A stretch of DNA of 64,000 nucleotides from an uncultured Alistipes sp. Its GTDB lineage: Bacteria; Bacteroidota; Bacteroidia; Bacteroidales; Rikenellaceae. The translations under genes and the position numbers were made by a program. The notes beneath the pieces were generated by a model, which made no database searches, was not told the DNA's origin, and worked only from the letters and a program-made list of their open reading frames with translations. This document shows positions 17,017-27,665 of the stretch, piece by piece. Numbering within the stretch: position 1 is the stretch's first letter; each line of letters starts with the position of its first letter. Location: positions 1 to 64,000 of the forward strand of contig UQDC01000012.1 in NCBI GenBank assembly GCA_900539755.1, read 5' to 3'.

Positions 17017-19248
17017 GTGAAGCGATTTTTCCAACTTCTTATTGGGGGATTGTGCTGCTGTTCCGGTATTATTGGAGCGGTGGCACAATCTGCGTCCAAC
17101 GGTACCCCTAAAATAGTGAACTTTTCGGCTGATGTGATGCGGCCGGTTAAGGTGGCAGATTCATCTGTGATCAGTCTGGTAGGGCATGTTGTTTTTTACC
17201 ATAACGGAGCGGTAATTACCTGTGACAGCGCCATTCGATTCAACGATCGCATGATGGACTGTTATAATAATGTTATTATCAATAAGGATAGTACATTCGT
17301 ATATGGCGACCGTGCTGAGTATAACGGTAATATTAATATGGCTCGGGTCTATGCTCCATTGATCAAAGTGGTAAATGGGGATGCAACGTTATATACTTAC
17401 AATTTTTCGTTCAACACACTGGATAATATAGGCCATTATACGGGTGGGGGAACGATGTTGCAAAAGGAGAACCGGCTTGAATCACGTGATGGGTATTATT
17501 ACGCCGATACTCGTGAACTGGTCGGAGTACATGATGTTGAGATGAGCAATCCCGATTACCAACTCAAATCCGATTCAGTAAATTACAATTTGGATACCGA
17601 GGTGGCTCGTTTTTCTACTCGGTCATTTATCTGGAATAAGGATAATGAATTTTTGACTGCAATTCGCGGTATGTATGATCGTAAGGCCAATAAATATACG
17701 TTTACGGATCAGTCGTATATTTTGACTGCAAATCAGGAGCTTTGGGCTGATACAATCTACTACCAGCAAGACAACCAAGATGCTTTGCTTTTGAGCAATG
17801 TGCAGGTTGTTGATGAAGAGCAGCAAGCTGTGGCTTTCGGCGATTTGATTCAATATTGGGGCCACGAACGCAAAGCGCTGTTGACTCGAGATCCAGTAAT
17901 CGCTTCATTCCAACAATCGGATAGCAGTAAGGTGGATACGTTGTATATGCGTGCCGATTCGATGTTCGTTTATACCTTCAATCGTGATTCTGTATTAAAA
18001 GATTCCTTGGCGGCTGACTCCCTTGCTGAATTGGAGGAGATGGATGCGACAGAAATAGAGATGAACAGTCAAAATGAAGCTGCTGCTACAGAATCAGAAC
18101 AGAATGAATCTGGTGATGATGCGGTAGTTGATCAATTGGGGGAATCAGCTGAAGAGAAGCAATCGGAGGCAGAGGTTTCGGATTCATCTCAACTGACAAA
18201 AAAAGAGTTGAAACGTCTTGAAGCAGCAAAGCGACGACAAGAACGTGAAAAAATACGACAGCAGAAGGAACAAGAGCGGGCTGCTCGCATGAAGGCCCGA
18301 GAGGAGCGGTGGAAACAGAAAGAGGCCCAGCGTAAACGGAATAGATTACAAGCTATGGCTGATTCCATTGCGCGTGCCGATTCGATTGCTCAAGCTGAAC
18401 GGTTGCAGCGTCAACGCGACTCATTGTCGCAGCTGGCCAAACAACAGGCTGATACATTACAACCTATGGTTGCTGATACAGTGACAGCAGAACAGGATTC
18501 GTTGGTGCGCAAGGTTTTTGGCTACCATAATGTGCGGATTTATCGTCACGATTTTCAAGCTGTATGCGATTCGATGACCGGTTTTACACTCGATTCTACA
18601 TTACATATGTATGTGGACCCGGTGTTGTGGAATGATAACAATCAGGTGACATCACAATGGGTGGATATTTACACACGAAACCAGAAGATTGATCGAGCGG
18701 TGTTTGTCGGAGATCCGATCATGTGTCAACAGGTCGATACATCACATTACAACCAAATCAAAGGGAAAGAGATTCAGTCCTATTTCCGAGACGGTACCAT
18801 TTATCGCACAGACGTGAACGGTAATGGACAAACCTACTATTTTATGGTGGAAGAGGATAGTTTGGGATCGTACATATCTGGGTTTATGACGGTAGAGTGT
18901 GCGGATATATCCTTCTATTTCAAGGATCAGACTGTTGATGAAATCGTATGGCGTGGTAAGCCGGTCTATTCCATCTATCCTATGGATAAAATACCTGCGG
19001 ATCAACCGATGAAATTGCCGGGATTTTCTTGGCAGGGAGACCGTCGTCCGACACAGGAGCAGGTATTTAACCGTACGTTCCGTCCATCAGAACGAGCGTT
19101 GTATGAATTGCTGCCTCGTCCAACTTTCCCACTAACACAAAAGATCAATAAAGCGCGTGAAGAGCTGATCAAAGCGAATGTGTGGATTGATCGCAATGAT
19201 CCGATTAGTCAGGAGGCTTTGGAATTTATACGTTCACTGGGCTATTGA
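17017..19248 (+). CDS. OstA-like (LptA/LptD N-domain) envelope protein
   Basis: Starts with GTG at 17017, directly giving the signal peptide MKRFFQLLIGGLCCCSGIIG; no better start is near. Residues ~35-330 are repeated beta-strand units of the OstA/LptA type (VVFYHNGAVITCDSAI, NVIINKDSTFVYGDRAEYNG), a fold that carries lipopolysaccharide across the periplasm. Residues ~345-480 form a highly charged Glu/Gln/Arg segment, probably a coiled coil, unlike proteobacterial LptA. A further OstA-like region follows (VFGYHNVRIYRHDFQAVCDS). At 743 residues it is much larger than LptA and lacks an evident LptD barrel. Context with SurA-like genes supports outer-membrane assembly or LPS transport; the exact step is unproven. 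Confidence 0.82.
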   Translation: MKRFFQLLIGGLCCCSGIIGAVAQSASNGTPKIVNFSADVMRPVKVADSSVISLVGHVVFYHNGAVITCDSAIRFNDRMMDCYNNVIINKDSTFVYGDRAEYNGNINMARVYAPLIKVVNGDATLYTYNFSFNTLDNIGHYTGGGTMLQKENRLESRDGYYYADTRELVGVHDVEMSNPDYQLKSDSVNYNLDTEVARFSTRSFIWNKDNEFLTAIRGMYDRKANKYTFTDQSYILTANQELWADTIYYQQDNQDALLLSNVQVVDEEQQAVAFGDLIQYWGHERKALLTRDPVIASFQQSDSSKVDTLYMRADSMFVYTFNRDSVLKDSLAADSLAELEEMDATEIEMNSQNEAAATESEQNESGDDAVVDQLGESAEEKQSEAEVSDSSQLTKKELKRLEAAKRRQEREKIRQQKEQERAARMKAREERWKQKEAQRKRNRLQAMADSIARADSIAQAERLQRQRDSLSQLAKQQADTLQPMVADTVTAEQDSLVRKVFGYHNVRIYRHDFQAVCDSMTGFTLDSTLHMYVDPVLWNDNNQVTSQWVDIYTRNQKIDRAVFVGDPIMCQQVDTSHYNQIKGKEIQSYFRDGTIYRTDVNGNGQTYYFMVEEDSLGSYISGFMTVECADISFYFKDQTVDEIVWRGKPVYSIYPMDKIPADQPMKLPGFSWQGDRRPTQEQVFNRTFRPSERALYELLPRPTFPLTQKINKAREELIKANVWIDRNDPISQEALEFIRSLGY

Positions 19249-19420
19249 GTTTTGACGTGTGTAGTTCTGAAAGAATAAAATCACAGATCAGTTCTCACGA
19301 CCTAATGATCTCCTGTATGAACGTTAAATAGTAAACATTAAAATTTGTTTGTGTCTGCATCGCATGAAGGATTAATGATCTCGTTGTGTGCATTGATATT
19401 AACCCAACACTATTACATAC

Positions 19421-21112
19421 ATGACTTCACTGTATCGCCTTTTTGTTTGTTTGTGTTTGTCGATTTGTGCAGTTAGCAATGTTTTGGCTCGACAAAACAG
19501 TACATCTGTTTCGGATTCTTCTATGTCAGATATTGCGTTTGGAGCCGATCGTCTTCGCTGGTTTCGCATCGCACAAGAGAGTACGCCTGTTTTAAAAGAG
19601 ACTGTTGTTGAACCGGTTGGCATGGTTAGATCGGTTCGTGATTCATCAGCTTTTCAGGGGTGGCGTATGGAGCCGGCCGGAGATATGCAGCAATTTTACA
19701 CGATAACTTATAAGAAGGGAGCGCCAGCAGTCATTATTGATTTTGGCCGACATGTAACGGGGTATTTCTCGTTTTCGTTGCACACTGATGGATGGTCAGA
19801 TGCTCCCACCCGTTTCCGTTTTACCTTTGGTGAGGTTCCGGCCGAAGTAAATACTCCTTTTGATCCATACACGTGTGGGTTAAGCCGAGGCTGGTTACAG
19901 GATGAGATTGTCACGGTGATGACCTGCCCGGAGCACATCACAGTACCGATTGCACGGCGAATGGCATTTCGTTATGTCAAAATTGAACTGTTGGGAGTCT
20001 CTGCCAGTTTTCAATTCAATTTTTCCGGCATGCAAGTCAAAGCGGTTTCATCGGCTTCAGGGATGCCCATGCCTCTCGCAGATGAAACACCGGATATAAT
20101 TAAACGCATCAATACGGTCGGATTAGCCACTTTGAGTGAGTGTATGCAAACCGTGTATGAGGATGGTCCAAAGCGAGATTTGCGATTGTGGATTGGAGAT
20201 CTTTATCTGGAGGCATTGGCTAACTCCTATTCGTTCAAAAATCATGATCTGACCAAGCGTTGTCTCTATTTGTTAGCCTCTTTGGCTGATTCGACCGGAT
20301 GGGTGAGTGCAACGGTTTTTGAAAGGCCCGAATGGAAAATCCAGGGGAAGGGTACGCATTGTATGGATTATACCCTGTTATATGGAGTGGCATTGCGTGA
20401 TTATGTGAAGTATAGTGGCGATACAACGACTGGTGTTGATTTGTGGCCGTTAGTTAAACGGCAGATTGAGGTAGCTCGAGAGGCACTCAATCCGCAATAT
20501 GTGTATGACAATGCACTGAAGCCGAGCTGGCTTGTTTTTGATTGGAAAGGGGATTTGAATCGTGATGCGTCGATTCAAGGATTAATGATTTTTGCTTTGG
20601 AGCAAAGTTACGATCTGGCTTGTATGCTGGGCAAAGAAAAAGAGGTGAGCGACTGGCCAAAATTGATCGCTCGGATGAAAGCTGCAGCACGTGAAACCTA
20701 TTACGATCGTCAATCGGGATTGATTTTGTCAGGTCCTAACAAACAAGCGTCATATTTGTCTCAAGTGTGGATGGTGCTTTCCGGTACTCTTTCAGCCAAA
20801 GAGGGTGCACGGGCGTTGACCACCGTTATGGAGCGACCGGATGCTTGTTATATTGGTTCACCATATGCTTATCACTATTTGATCGAGGCGTTGATCCAGT
20901 GTGGCCTGACCGAGCAGGCTCGCACCGCTTTGATTGATTACTGGGGTGGTATGGTTCGCAAAGGTGCGGATACGTTTTGGGAGGTTTATGATCCCAATGA
21001 TGAGTTCAGATCTCCTTATGGATTTTATCCGATCAACAGTTATTGCCATGCATGGAGCTGTACTCCGGTCTATTTTATTAACAAATATCCAGAGATTTTC
21101 CAGCGTAAATAA
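19421..21112 (+). CDS. Secreted GH78-like (alpha-L-rhamnosidase family) glycosidase
   Basis: A signal peptide (residues ~1-24) is followed by a beta-sandwich (VIIDFGRHVTGYFSFSL) and an (alpha/alpha)6-barrel. The barrel entry motif is YEDGPKRDLRLWIGD (Asp248 and Asp260), the counterpart of the motif in the gene at 7714. Later acidic positions (ADTFWEVYDPNDEF) line up with the family's second cluster. At 563 residues it ends just after the barrel, without the C-terminal beta-domain of its relative. The two enzymes are only distantly alike. No PUL genes are adjacent. A strong terminator follows the gene. Confidence 0.8.
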   Translation: MTSLYRLFVCLCLSICAVSNVLARQNSTSVSDSSMSDIAFGADRLRWFRIAQESTPVLKETVVEPVGMVRSVRDSSAFQGWRMEPAGDMQQFYTITYKKGAPAVIIDFGRHVTGYFSFSLHTDGWSDAPTRFRFTFGEVPAEVNTPFDPYTCGLSRGWLQDEIVTVMTCPEHITVPIARRMAFRYVKIELLGVSASFQFNFSGMQVKAVSSASGMPMPLADETPDIIKRINTVGLATLSECMQTVYEDGPKRDLRLWIGDLYLEALANSYSFKNHDLTKRCLYLLASLADSTGWVSATVFERPEWKIQGKGTHCMDYTLLYGVALRDYVKYSGDTTTGVDLWPLVKRQIEVAREALNPQYVYDNALKPSWLVFDWKGDLNRDASIQGLMIFALEQSYDLACMLGKEKEVSDWPKLIARMKAAARETYYDRQSGLILSGPNKQASYLSQVWMVLSGTLSAKEGARALTTVMERPDACYIGSPYAYHYLIEALIQCGLTEQARTALIDYWGGMVRKGADTFWEVYDPNDEFRSPYGFYPINSYCHAWSCTPVYFINKYPEIFQRK

Positions 21113-21140
21113 GGTGGTATCGTAATTACCGTGAATACTA

Positions 21141-21184
21141 AACAGAGGAGGGACCGAAACTTGGTGTTTGGCCCCTCCTCTGTT
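21141..21184 (+). terminator. Terminator after second GH78-like gene
   Basis: AACAGAGGAGGG (21141-21152) pairs perfectly with CCCTCCTCTGTT (21173-21184). A T-rich tail is short, and the loop is 20 bases. Confidence 0.6.
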
Positions 21185-21309
21185 TCTCACCTGATACATC
21201 TCTTCCCCAAGGTGAATGCTGAGAAAATAGTAGGTTTATAGTATTATCTTTACAGAGTATAGTGTAACTCTTTATTCTTGGAATGAATCATAGTGGCAGA
21301 TATATGATC

Positions 21310-21882
21310 TTACAAATATCCGGCTTCGTAAAGACGAATTAACATCTCGATAAATTCATCGTCTCCCGTAGGATCGTACGTGTCTTTAAGATTCATGCCA
21401 AAGATGCGCCCGACGCCTTGCCATAAAAAGGCACTGAATCCATTGCGAAGTTCTTTGACCAATGCATACGAGGTGTGTCCTGTTTCGCGATCGATCAGTT
21501 TGATGAGTAATTTTCCCTGAGAAAAGGTCATGCGATGCAAAACAGGGGTGTATTGTTTCTTAAGCCGACGCTCCATCGCTTTTGTGAAGAGCTGGCGTTC
21601 CCGCTCTGTTTTGAGCGTTGCCATGTGTTTCTCCATCTCTTGCAATAACCGGTTGGCCTCTTTGGCAATAGGATAGACTTTTTTGAGATTTTCTACCAGT
21701 TTGGCAAATTTGCGTGTATCGATCTTGCGGGGAAAAACAAATACAGGAATTATCTCAGCAACCAATACCGTGTCGCCCTCGATTCTCTCTAAAGTGAGAC
21801 CAGTATATATGCTTCTTTTTTGGGCCTGAGTAGGAGCTGCCCATAACAATAAAGGAATGATTATGTACAGCCAAGGTTTCAT
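21310..21882 (-). CDS. DUF4294 domain protein, secreted
   Basis: Bacteroidota-specific family of unknown function. The start chosen is the ATG at 21880-21882 (MKPWLYIIIPLLLWAAPTQAQ), which gives a clean signal peptide; the frame extends 17 codons further upstream but crosses the promoter. The mature part has LVAEIIPVFVFPRK, then charged helices (LVENLKKVYPIAKEANRLLQE) and a conserved C-terminal region (LIDRETGHTSYALVKELRNGF, FLWQGVGRIFG). It is divergently transcribed from the flavodiiron gene with abutting -7 elements. A periplasmic location is likely. Confidence 0.83.
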   Translation of the reverse strand: MKPWLYIIIPLLLWAAPTQAQKRSIYTGLTLERIEGDTVLVAEIIPVFVFPRKIDTRKFAKLVENLKKVYPIAKEANRLLQEMEKHMATLKTERERQLFTKAMERRLKKQYTPVLHRMTFSQGKLLIKLIDRETGHTSYALVKELRNGFSAFLWQGVGRIFGMNLKDTYDPTGDDEFIEMLIRLYEAGYL

Positions 21883-21902
21883 GCGATGAACTAAAAAATT
21901 CA

Positions 21903-21918
21903 TACCTTTGCAAATATA
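21903..21918. promoter_or_regulatory. Abutting divergent -7 elements
   Basis: TACCTTTG (21903-21910, plus strand) is joined end to end to CAAATATA (21911-21918), which reads TATATTTG on the minus strand. Both match TAnnTTTG exactly, pointing toward the flavodiiron gene and the DUF4294 gene respectively. A TTTC at 21877-21880 could be the plus-strand -33 element (22-base spacing). RNA polymerase could hardly occupy both at once. Confidence 0.5.
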
Positions 21919-21961
21919 TAATAAAGCAGGCAAAATATCTGTTTTTTCAAAGTAATTCCGT

Positions 21962-21982
21962 TTGTTGTCGCTGAGGCAACAA
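21962..21982 (+). promoter_or_regulatory. Inverted repeat in flavodiiron gene leader
   Basis: TTGTTG (21962-21967) and CAACAA (21977-21982) flank a 9-base spacer, between the -7 element and the ATG at 21992. It may be a small hairpin in the leader or an operator; the arms are short. Confidence 0.35.
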
Positions 21983-21991
21983 GTGAATGTG

Positions 21992-23224
21992 ATGAAACAA
22001 ACAATAGCTTCTATGTATTCTAAACATCAAATTTTAGATGCCGTTTTTTTGACCAGAGTCAACGACCGGCGTAAAAATCTTTTTGAAAATTTGTGGCCAT
22101 TACCTGATGGCGTTTCATACAACTCGTATTTGATTCGCGATGAGAAATGTGTCTTAATGGATACGATCGAGGCGGGGAGTGACCGTAGTTATTTGGATTG
22201 GGTCTCTTCCGTTTTGGGAGATCGTCAGCTTGATTATTTGGTTATTCACCACATGGAGTTGGATCATAGTGGTGAGATTCAAAGCCTGTTGCAGCGTTAT
22301 CCCAATGTGAAAATTATCGGTAATGTCAAAACCTTTAAAGTTTTGTGTGGCTATCTCGGAGAACTGCCGAATCTGGTAGAGGTCAAAGATGGTGATACCT
22401 TGGATTTGGGTCATCATAAATTGAAATTTGTTTTCACTCCGTGGGTTCATTGGCCTGAAACCATGATGTCTTACGATATGACGGACGGTATCCTCTTCTC
22501 TGGAGATGCTTTTGGTAGTTTCGGTGCCATAGATGGTGGCGCTTTTGACGATCAGGTCGTTTTTGATGATCGTCTCGAATCGGAGATGCGCCGATATTAT
22601 TCCAATATCGTAGGTAAGTACAGCAACATGGTGCAAAAAGCATTTGCTAAATTATCGACCTTGGATATCCGTGCAATCTGCCCGTTGCATGGACTGGTAT
22701 GGCGTAATGATCCGGCTAAAGTGATCGAACTATATCGTCGTTGGTGCCATTACGAGGCCGAAGAGGGGGTTGTTGTGATTTATGGCTCGATGTATGGCAA
22801 TACGGCACAAATGGCTGATTATATTGCTTATAAAATGGCTGAAGCCGGTGTTAAGCAGATTCGTGTACATGATGCCTCCAAGACCCATTTGTCATACCTG
22901 ATCAATGATATTTGGCGCTACAAAGGAGTAATTTTAGGTAGTTGCGCGTACAATACCATGATGTTGCCTACTATGGATGCTCTGACTCGGGAATTATTGC
23001 ATATCGGAGCCAAGAACCGCTATTTGGGACTGTTCGGTACATATAGCTGGAATGGTGGCGGTGTACGTACGCTGAAACAATTTGCTGAAGAGATCGGTTG
23101 GGAACAGGTCGCTGAACCGGCTGAAATTATGGGTCGTCTTACCAGCGAAAAAATAGCAGCTTGTGACACGTTGGCGGCCAGCATGGCGGCTAAAGTGTTA
23201 GGAGACTCAACCTCCGATTGCTAA
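21992..23224 (+). CDS. Flavodiiron protein (FprA family)
   Basis: Flavodiiron proteins reduce O2 to water or NO to N2O in the cytoplasm of anaerobes. The start is the ATG at 21992 (MKQTIASMYSKHQILDAV); an in-frame upstream TTG is not needed. The N-terminal metallo-beta-lactamase-like domain holds the diiron ligands in HHMELDHSG plus later histidines (PWVHWPETM, FSGDAFGSFG, CPLHGLVW). The C-terminal flavodoxin domain binds FMN through GSMYGNTAQMADY. There is no rubredoxin tail, so it is the short class of about 410 residues needing an external electron donor. It appears to be monocistronic. Confidence 0.95.
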   Translation: MKQTIASMYSKHQILDAVFLTRVNDRRKNLFENLWPLPDGVSYNSYLIRDEKCVLMDTIEAGSDRSYLDWVSSVLGDRQLDYLVIHHMELDHSGEIQSLLQRYPNVKIIGNVKTFKVLCGYLGELPNLVEVKDGDTLDLGHHKLKFVFTPWVHWPETMMSYDMTDGILFSGDAFGSFGAIDGGAFDDQVVFDDRLESEMRRYYSNIVGKYSNMVQKAFAKLSTLDIRAICPLHGLVWRNDPAKVIELYRRWCHYEAEEGVVVIYGSMYGNTAQMADYIAYKMAEAGVKQIRVHDASKTHLSYLINDIWRYKGVILGSCAYNTMMLPTMDALTRELLHIGAKNRYLGLFGTYSWNGGGVRTLKQFAEEIGWEQVAEPAEIMGRLTSEKIAACDTLAASMAAKVLGDSTSDC

Positions 23225-23464
23225 TTGTTTGTTGGATTGCAGCCTTGCCGATAGATCATAAATTTTAGAGAGTGGCAGATGTAACGGATTTGTTACGTTA
23301 GCGATTTGATAGTTGGCAAATGAAAATAGAGCCAGAACGGGCGGGAATATGAAAAAATAGTCGTAATTTTGAAACGCTCCGTTTTGTTTTTACAAGAATG
23401 TGGAATAGCTCTCATGCGAAAAGGAGACAATTTTTTGCAGAACTTACATAATTAAGCTTAAAAA

Positions 23465-24694
23465 ATGGATTCAATTGCAATTTTGACCGGTGGCGGTCCA
23501 GCGCCCGGAATGAACACTGTCGTAGGAAGTGTAGCCAAAACCTTTTTACAGAAAGGTTATCGTGTAATTGGCCTTCATGGTGGATATTCGGGATTGTTCA
23601 ACAAGAACCCGAAAACTACTGATATTGACTTCCTGCTGGCAGATGATATCTTTAACCGCGGAGGATCATTCCTGGTAATGAGTCGCTTCAAACCGACTGA
23701 CAAAAACTTTGAAGAGGATTTCAACCTCGATTTCTTCGTGAAGAACAACGTGAAACTGTTGGTAACGGTAGGTGGTGACGATACGGCTTCTACGGCTAAC
23801 CGTATTGCAAAATTCCTTGCAGCCAAGAAATATCCTATTGCCAATATTCACGTTCCCAAAACCATTGACAACGACCTTCCTCTGCCTGCAGGATCACCGA
23901 CTTTCGGTTATCAGTCAGCTAAGGATATGGGTTCGATTATTGGTCGCACCGTTGCAACAGATGCAAAGACCAGTGGTAACTGGTTTGTAGTAGCTGCGAT
24001 GGGTCGTTCAGCAGGTCACCTGGCATTTGGTATTGGTACTGCTTGCCACTATCCGATGATTGTGATCCCTGAAATGTTCAACAAGACAGAGATTACCGTT
24101 GAGAAGATTGTCAACTTGGTTGTATCAGCAATCATCAAACGCAAGATCATGGGTATTGACTATGGTGTTGCTATGATTTCTGAGGGTGTCTTCCACTCAC
24201 TGAGCAATGAAGAGATTCAGAAATCTGGTATTCACTTCTCATATGATGATCACGGCCATCCAGAGTTGGGTAAGGTGTCAAAGGCTCACATTTTCAACGA
24301 AATGTTGGAAAAGAAACTGAAAGAGCTTGGCCTGAAAGTTAAATCTCGTCCGGTAGAGATCGGTTATGAGGTTCGTTGCCAGACTCCAGTAGCTTATGAC
24401 TTGGTATATTGCTCATTGCTGGGTATGGGTACCTATAAGCTCTTCAGCGAGGGTAAAACCGGTTGCATGGTTTACGTTGATCCGGCAGGCCAGATCTCTG
24501 AACTCTATTTGAAAGATCTGCAGGATCCTGAAACCGGTAAGATTCCGCCTCGTTTGGTTGATATTACCTCGGATAAATTCACCCAGGTGGTTGAGAATAT
24601 CTTGAACTACATCACTCCTGCCGATTACGAGGAGGCTAAAAAGTATGTAGCAGATCCAGCTGCATACGATTTCAAGAAGATCCTGAACTGGTAG
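23465..24694 (+). CDS. pfp: Pyrophosphate-dependent 6-phosphofructokinase
   Basis: Reversible PPi + fructose-6-phosphate to fructose-1,6-bisphosphate in glycolysis. The two residues that separate PPi- from ATP-dependent enzymes are both of the PPi type: GGDDT at 103-107 (Asp where ATP enzymes have Gly) and PKTIDND at 131-137 (Lys in place of Gly). The substrate motif MGRSAGHLA and the C-terminal GYEVRCQTPVAYD are present. The length is 409 residues. Coding sequence is unusually regular and richer in preferred codons than its neighbours, which fits high expression. Flanked by 240 bp upstream and a strong terminator, so probably monocistronic. Confidence 0.95.
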   Translation: MDSIAILTGGGPAPGMNTVVGSVAKTFLQKGYRVIGLHGGYSGLFNKNPKTTDIDFLLADDIFNRGGSFLVMSRFKPTDKNFEEDFNLDFFVKNNVKLLVTVGGDDTASTANRIAKFLAAKKYPIANIHVPKTIDNDLPLPAGSPTFGYQSAKDMGSIIGRTVATDAKTSGNWFVVAAMGRSAGHLAFGIGTACHYPMIVIPEMFNKTEITVEKIVNLVVSAIIKRKIMGIDYGVAMISEGVFHSLSNEEIQKSGIHFSYDDHGHPELGKVSKAHIFNEMLEKKLKELGLKVKSRPVEIGYEVRCQTPVAYDLVYCSLLGMGTYKLFSEGKTGCMVYVDPAGQISELYLKDLQDPETGKIPPRLVDITSDKFTQVVENILNYITPADYEEAKKYVADPAAYDFKKILNW

Positions 24695-24718
24695 CAGGAT
24701 TTTTTGTATAATCAATAG

Positions 24719-24751
24719 AGGAGGGCATTGGATAAATGTCCTCCTTTTTTT
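24719..24751 (+). terminator. Terminator after pfp
   Basis: AGGAGGGCATT (24719-24729) pairs with AATGTCCTCCT (24735-24745) with one G:U, then a seven-base T run. Confidence 0.8.
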
Positions 24752-25017
24752 GTATGCTGTTTTAATAAATCGATGGGTGCTAATAACTCAAATCGGGTGT
24801 TAAATAAACAATTGTGCTGCATGTTGGGGCGTCTTGACGATGCTTAATAGCGATAGTTCATGCTCCCCTGAAAAGTGTTCCTTGCGGAGTTAGGAAGGCT
24901 TACAATGAGTCAACTTTGAATGCAACTGAATCTCGTTAGGATCGCAAACTGTTGTGAGAGTGATTTGCAATAGGGTGATAAGGAGTGTTGCTATATTAGA
25001 TAGGTATATGTAAATAC
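24752..25017. other. Gene-free spacer between convergent transcription units
   Basis: About 265 bases between the pfp terminator and the terminator of the small leftward gene. I see no ORF, repeat or promoter that I would defend. Confidence 0.5.
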
Positions 25018-25047
25018 AAAAAAAATCGGTTCATTATGAACCGATTT
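25018..25047 (-). terminator. Terminator of the small acidic-tail protein gene
   Basis: AAATCGGTTCAT (25023-25034) and ATGAACCGATTT (25036-25047) are a perfect 12-bp inverted repeat. On the minus strand it is followed by a long T run (complement of 25018-25025). Confidence 0.8.
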
Positions 25048-25071
25048 GATATATTTTATGCATTAAGGTTA

Positions 25072-25383
25072 CTATTCGTCGTCTTCCATCTCTTCTGCGA
25101 TGATTTGATCATCATCCGTCTCTTTGATTTCATCGCTATAGTAATCTTTGTCATCCTCATCTTCAACTTGATCGTCAACTTTGACGTCAACCTTGACTAA
25201 GTAGCTGACCTCTTCGGTTTCGAGCATAATTGCGTAGAAAAAGTTCCCTGGTCCTTTGTCAACACGCAACATCGAATCGGTATATCCGTTTGGGTATTGT
25301 TTCTTGATCTCTTCCTGCAATTCAGGTGACAAGTTCTTGTAACTTACTACTACTCTTTTCTTTGATTTGTTAACGAGTGCCAT
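25072..25383 (-). CDS. Conserved hypothetical protein with acidic tail
   Basis: 103 residues from the ATG at 25381-25383 (MALVNKSKKRVVVSYKNLSP); an upstream extension to 25416 adds a non-conserved leader. The basic N-terminus (KSKKRVVVSYKNL) is followed by a small beta-rich part (FFYAIMLETEEVSYLVKVDVKVDD). The last ~35 residues are almost all Asp/Glu. No signal peptide or membrane segment. Small proteins with this opening recur in Bacteroidales genomes, but I know no function for them. It has its own terminator and lies divergent from ligA. Confidence 0.75.
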   Translation of the reverse strand: MALVNKSKKRVVVSYKNLSPELQEEIKKQYPNGYTDSMLRVDKGPGNFFYAIMLETEEVSYLVKVDVKVDDQVEDEDDKDYYSDEIKETDDDQIIAEEMEDDE

Positions 25384-25581
25384 TGGTTTGCAAAAATTTT
25401 CTGCAAGTATAAACAAAAATTAGTAATACAAGAAGCCTGAAAAAAATTTTCTTAAAAATATTCAGAGCGTGGCATGCTTTGGCAAGGGTAGTTGTCTGAT
25501 TGCCTTTTATTTGCAAAAATAGAGCTAAAATGTCGATTGGTGCAGTTCCTATAAAATTATTAATTTTACATCACATATTGA

Positions 25582-27627
<2,046 letters not shown>

Positions 27628-27665
27628 ATTATATGTTAGTTTTGCATAAAAATTAACATCTGGCT

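Noticed and set aside
20684..20699. Candidate parS (12 of 16 to TGTTTCACGTGAAACA), and weaker ones at 42064 and 56145
   Set aside because: All lie in coding sequence and arise from common codon pairs such as GCACGTGAA; none reaches a convincing match.
7714..21112. Polysaccharide utilisation locus around the GH78-like genes
   Set aside because: No SusC, SusD, ECF sigma/anti-sigma or hybrid two-component gene is present.
22154..22636. 160-codon open frame antisense to the flavodiiron gene
   Set aside because: Overlaps a well-conserved gene and shows no domain or start context.
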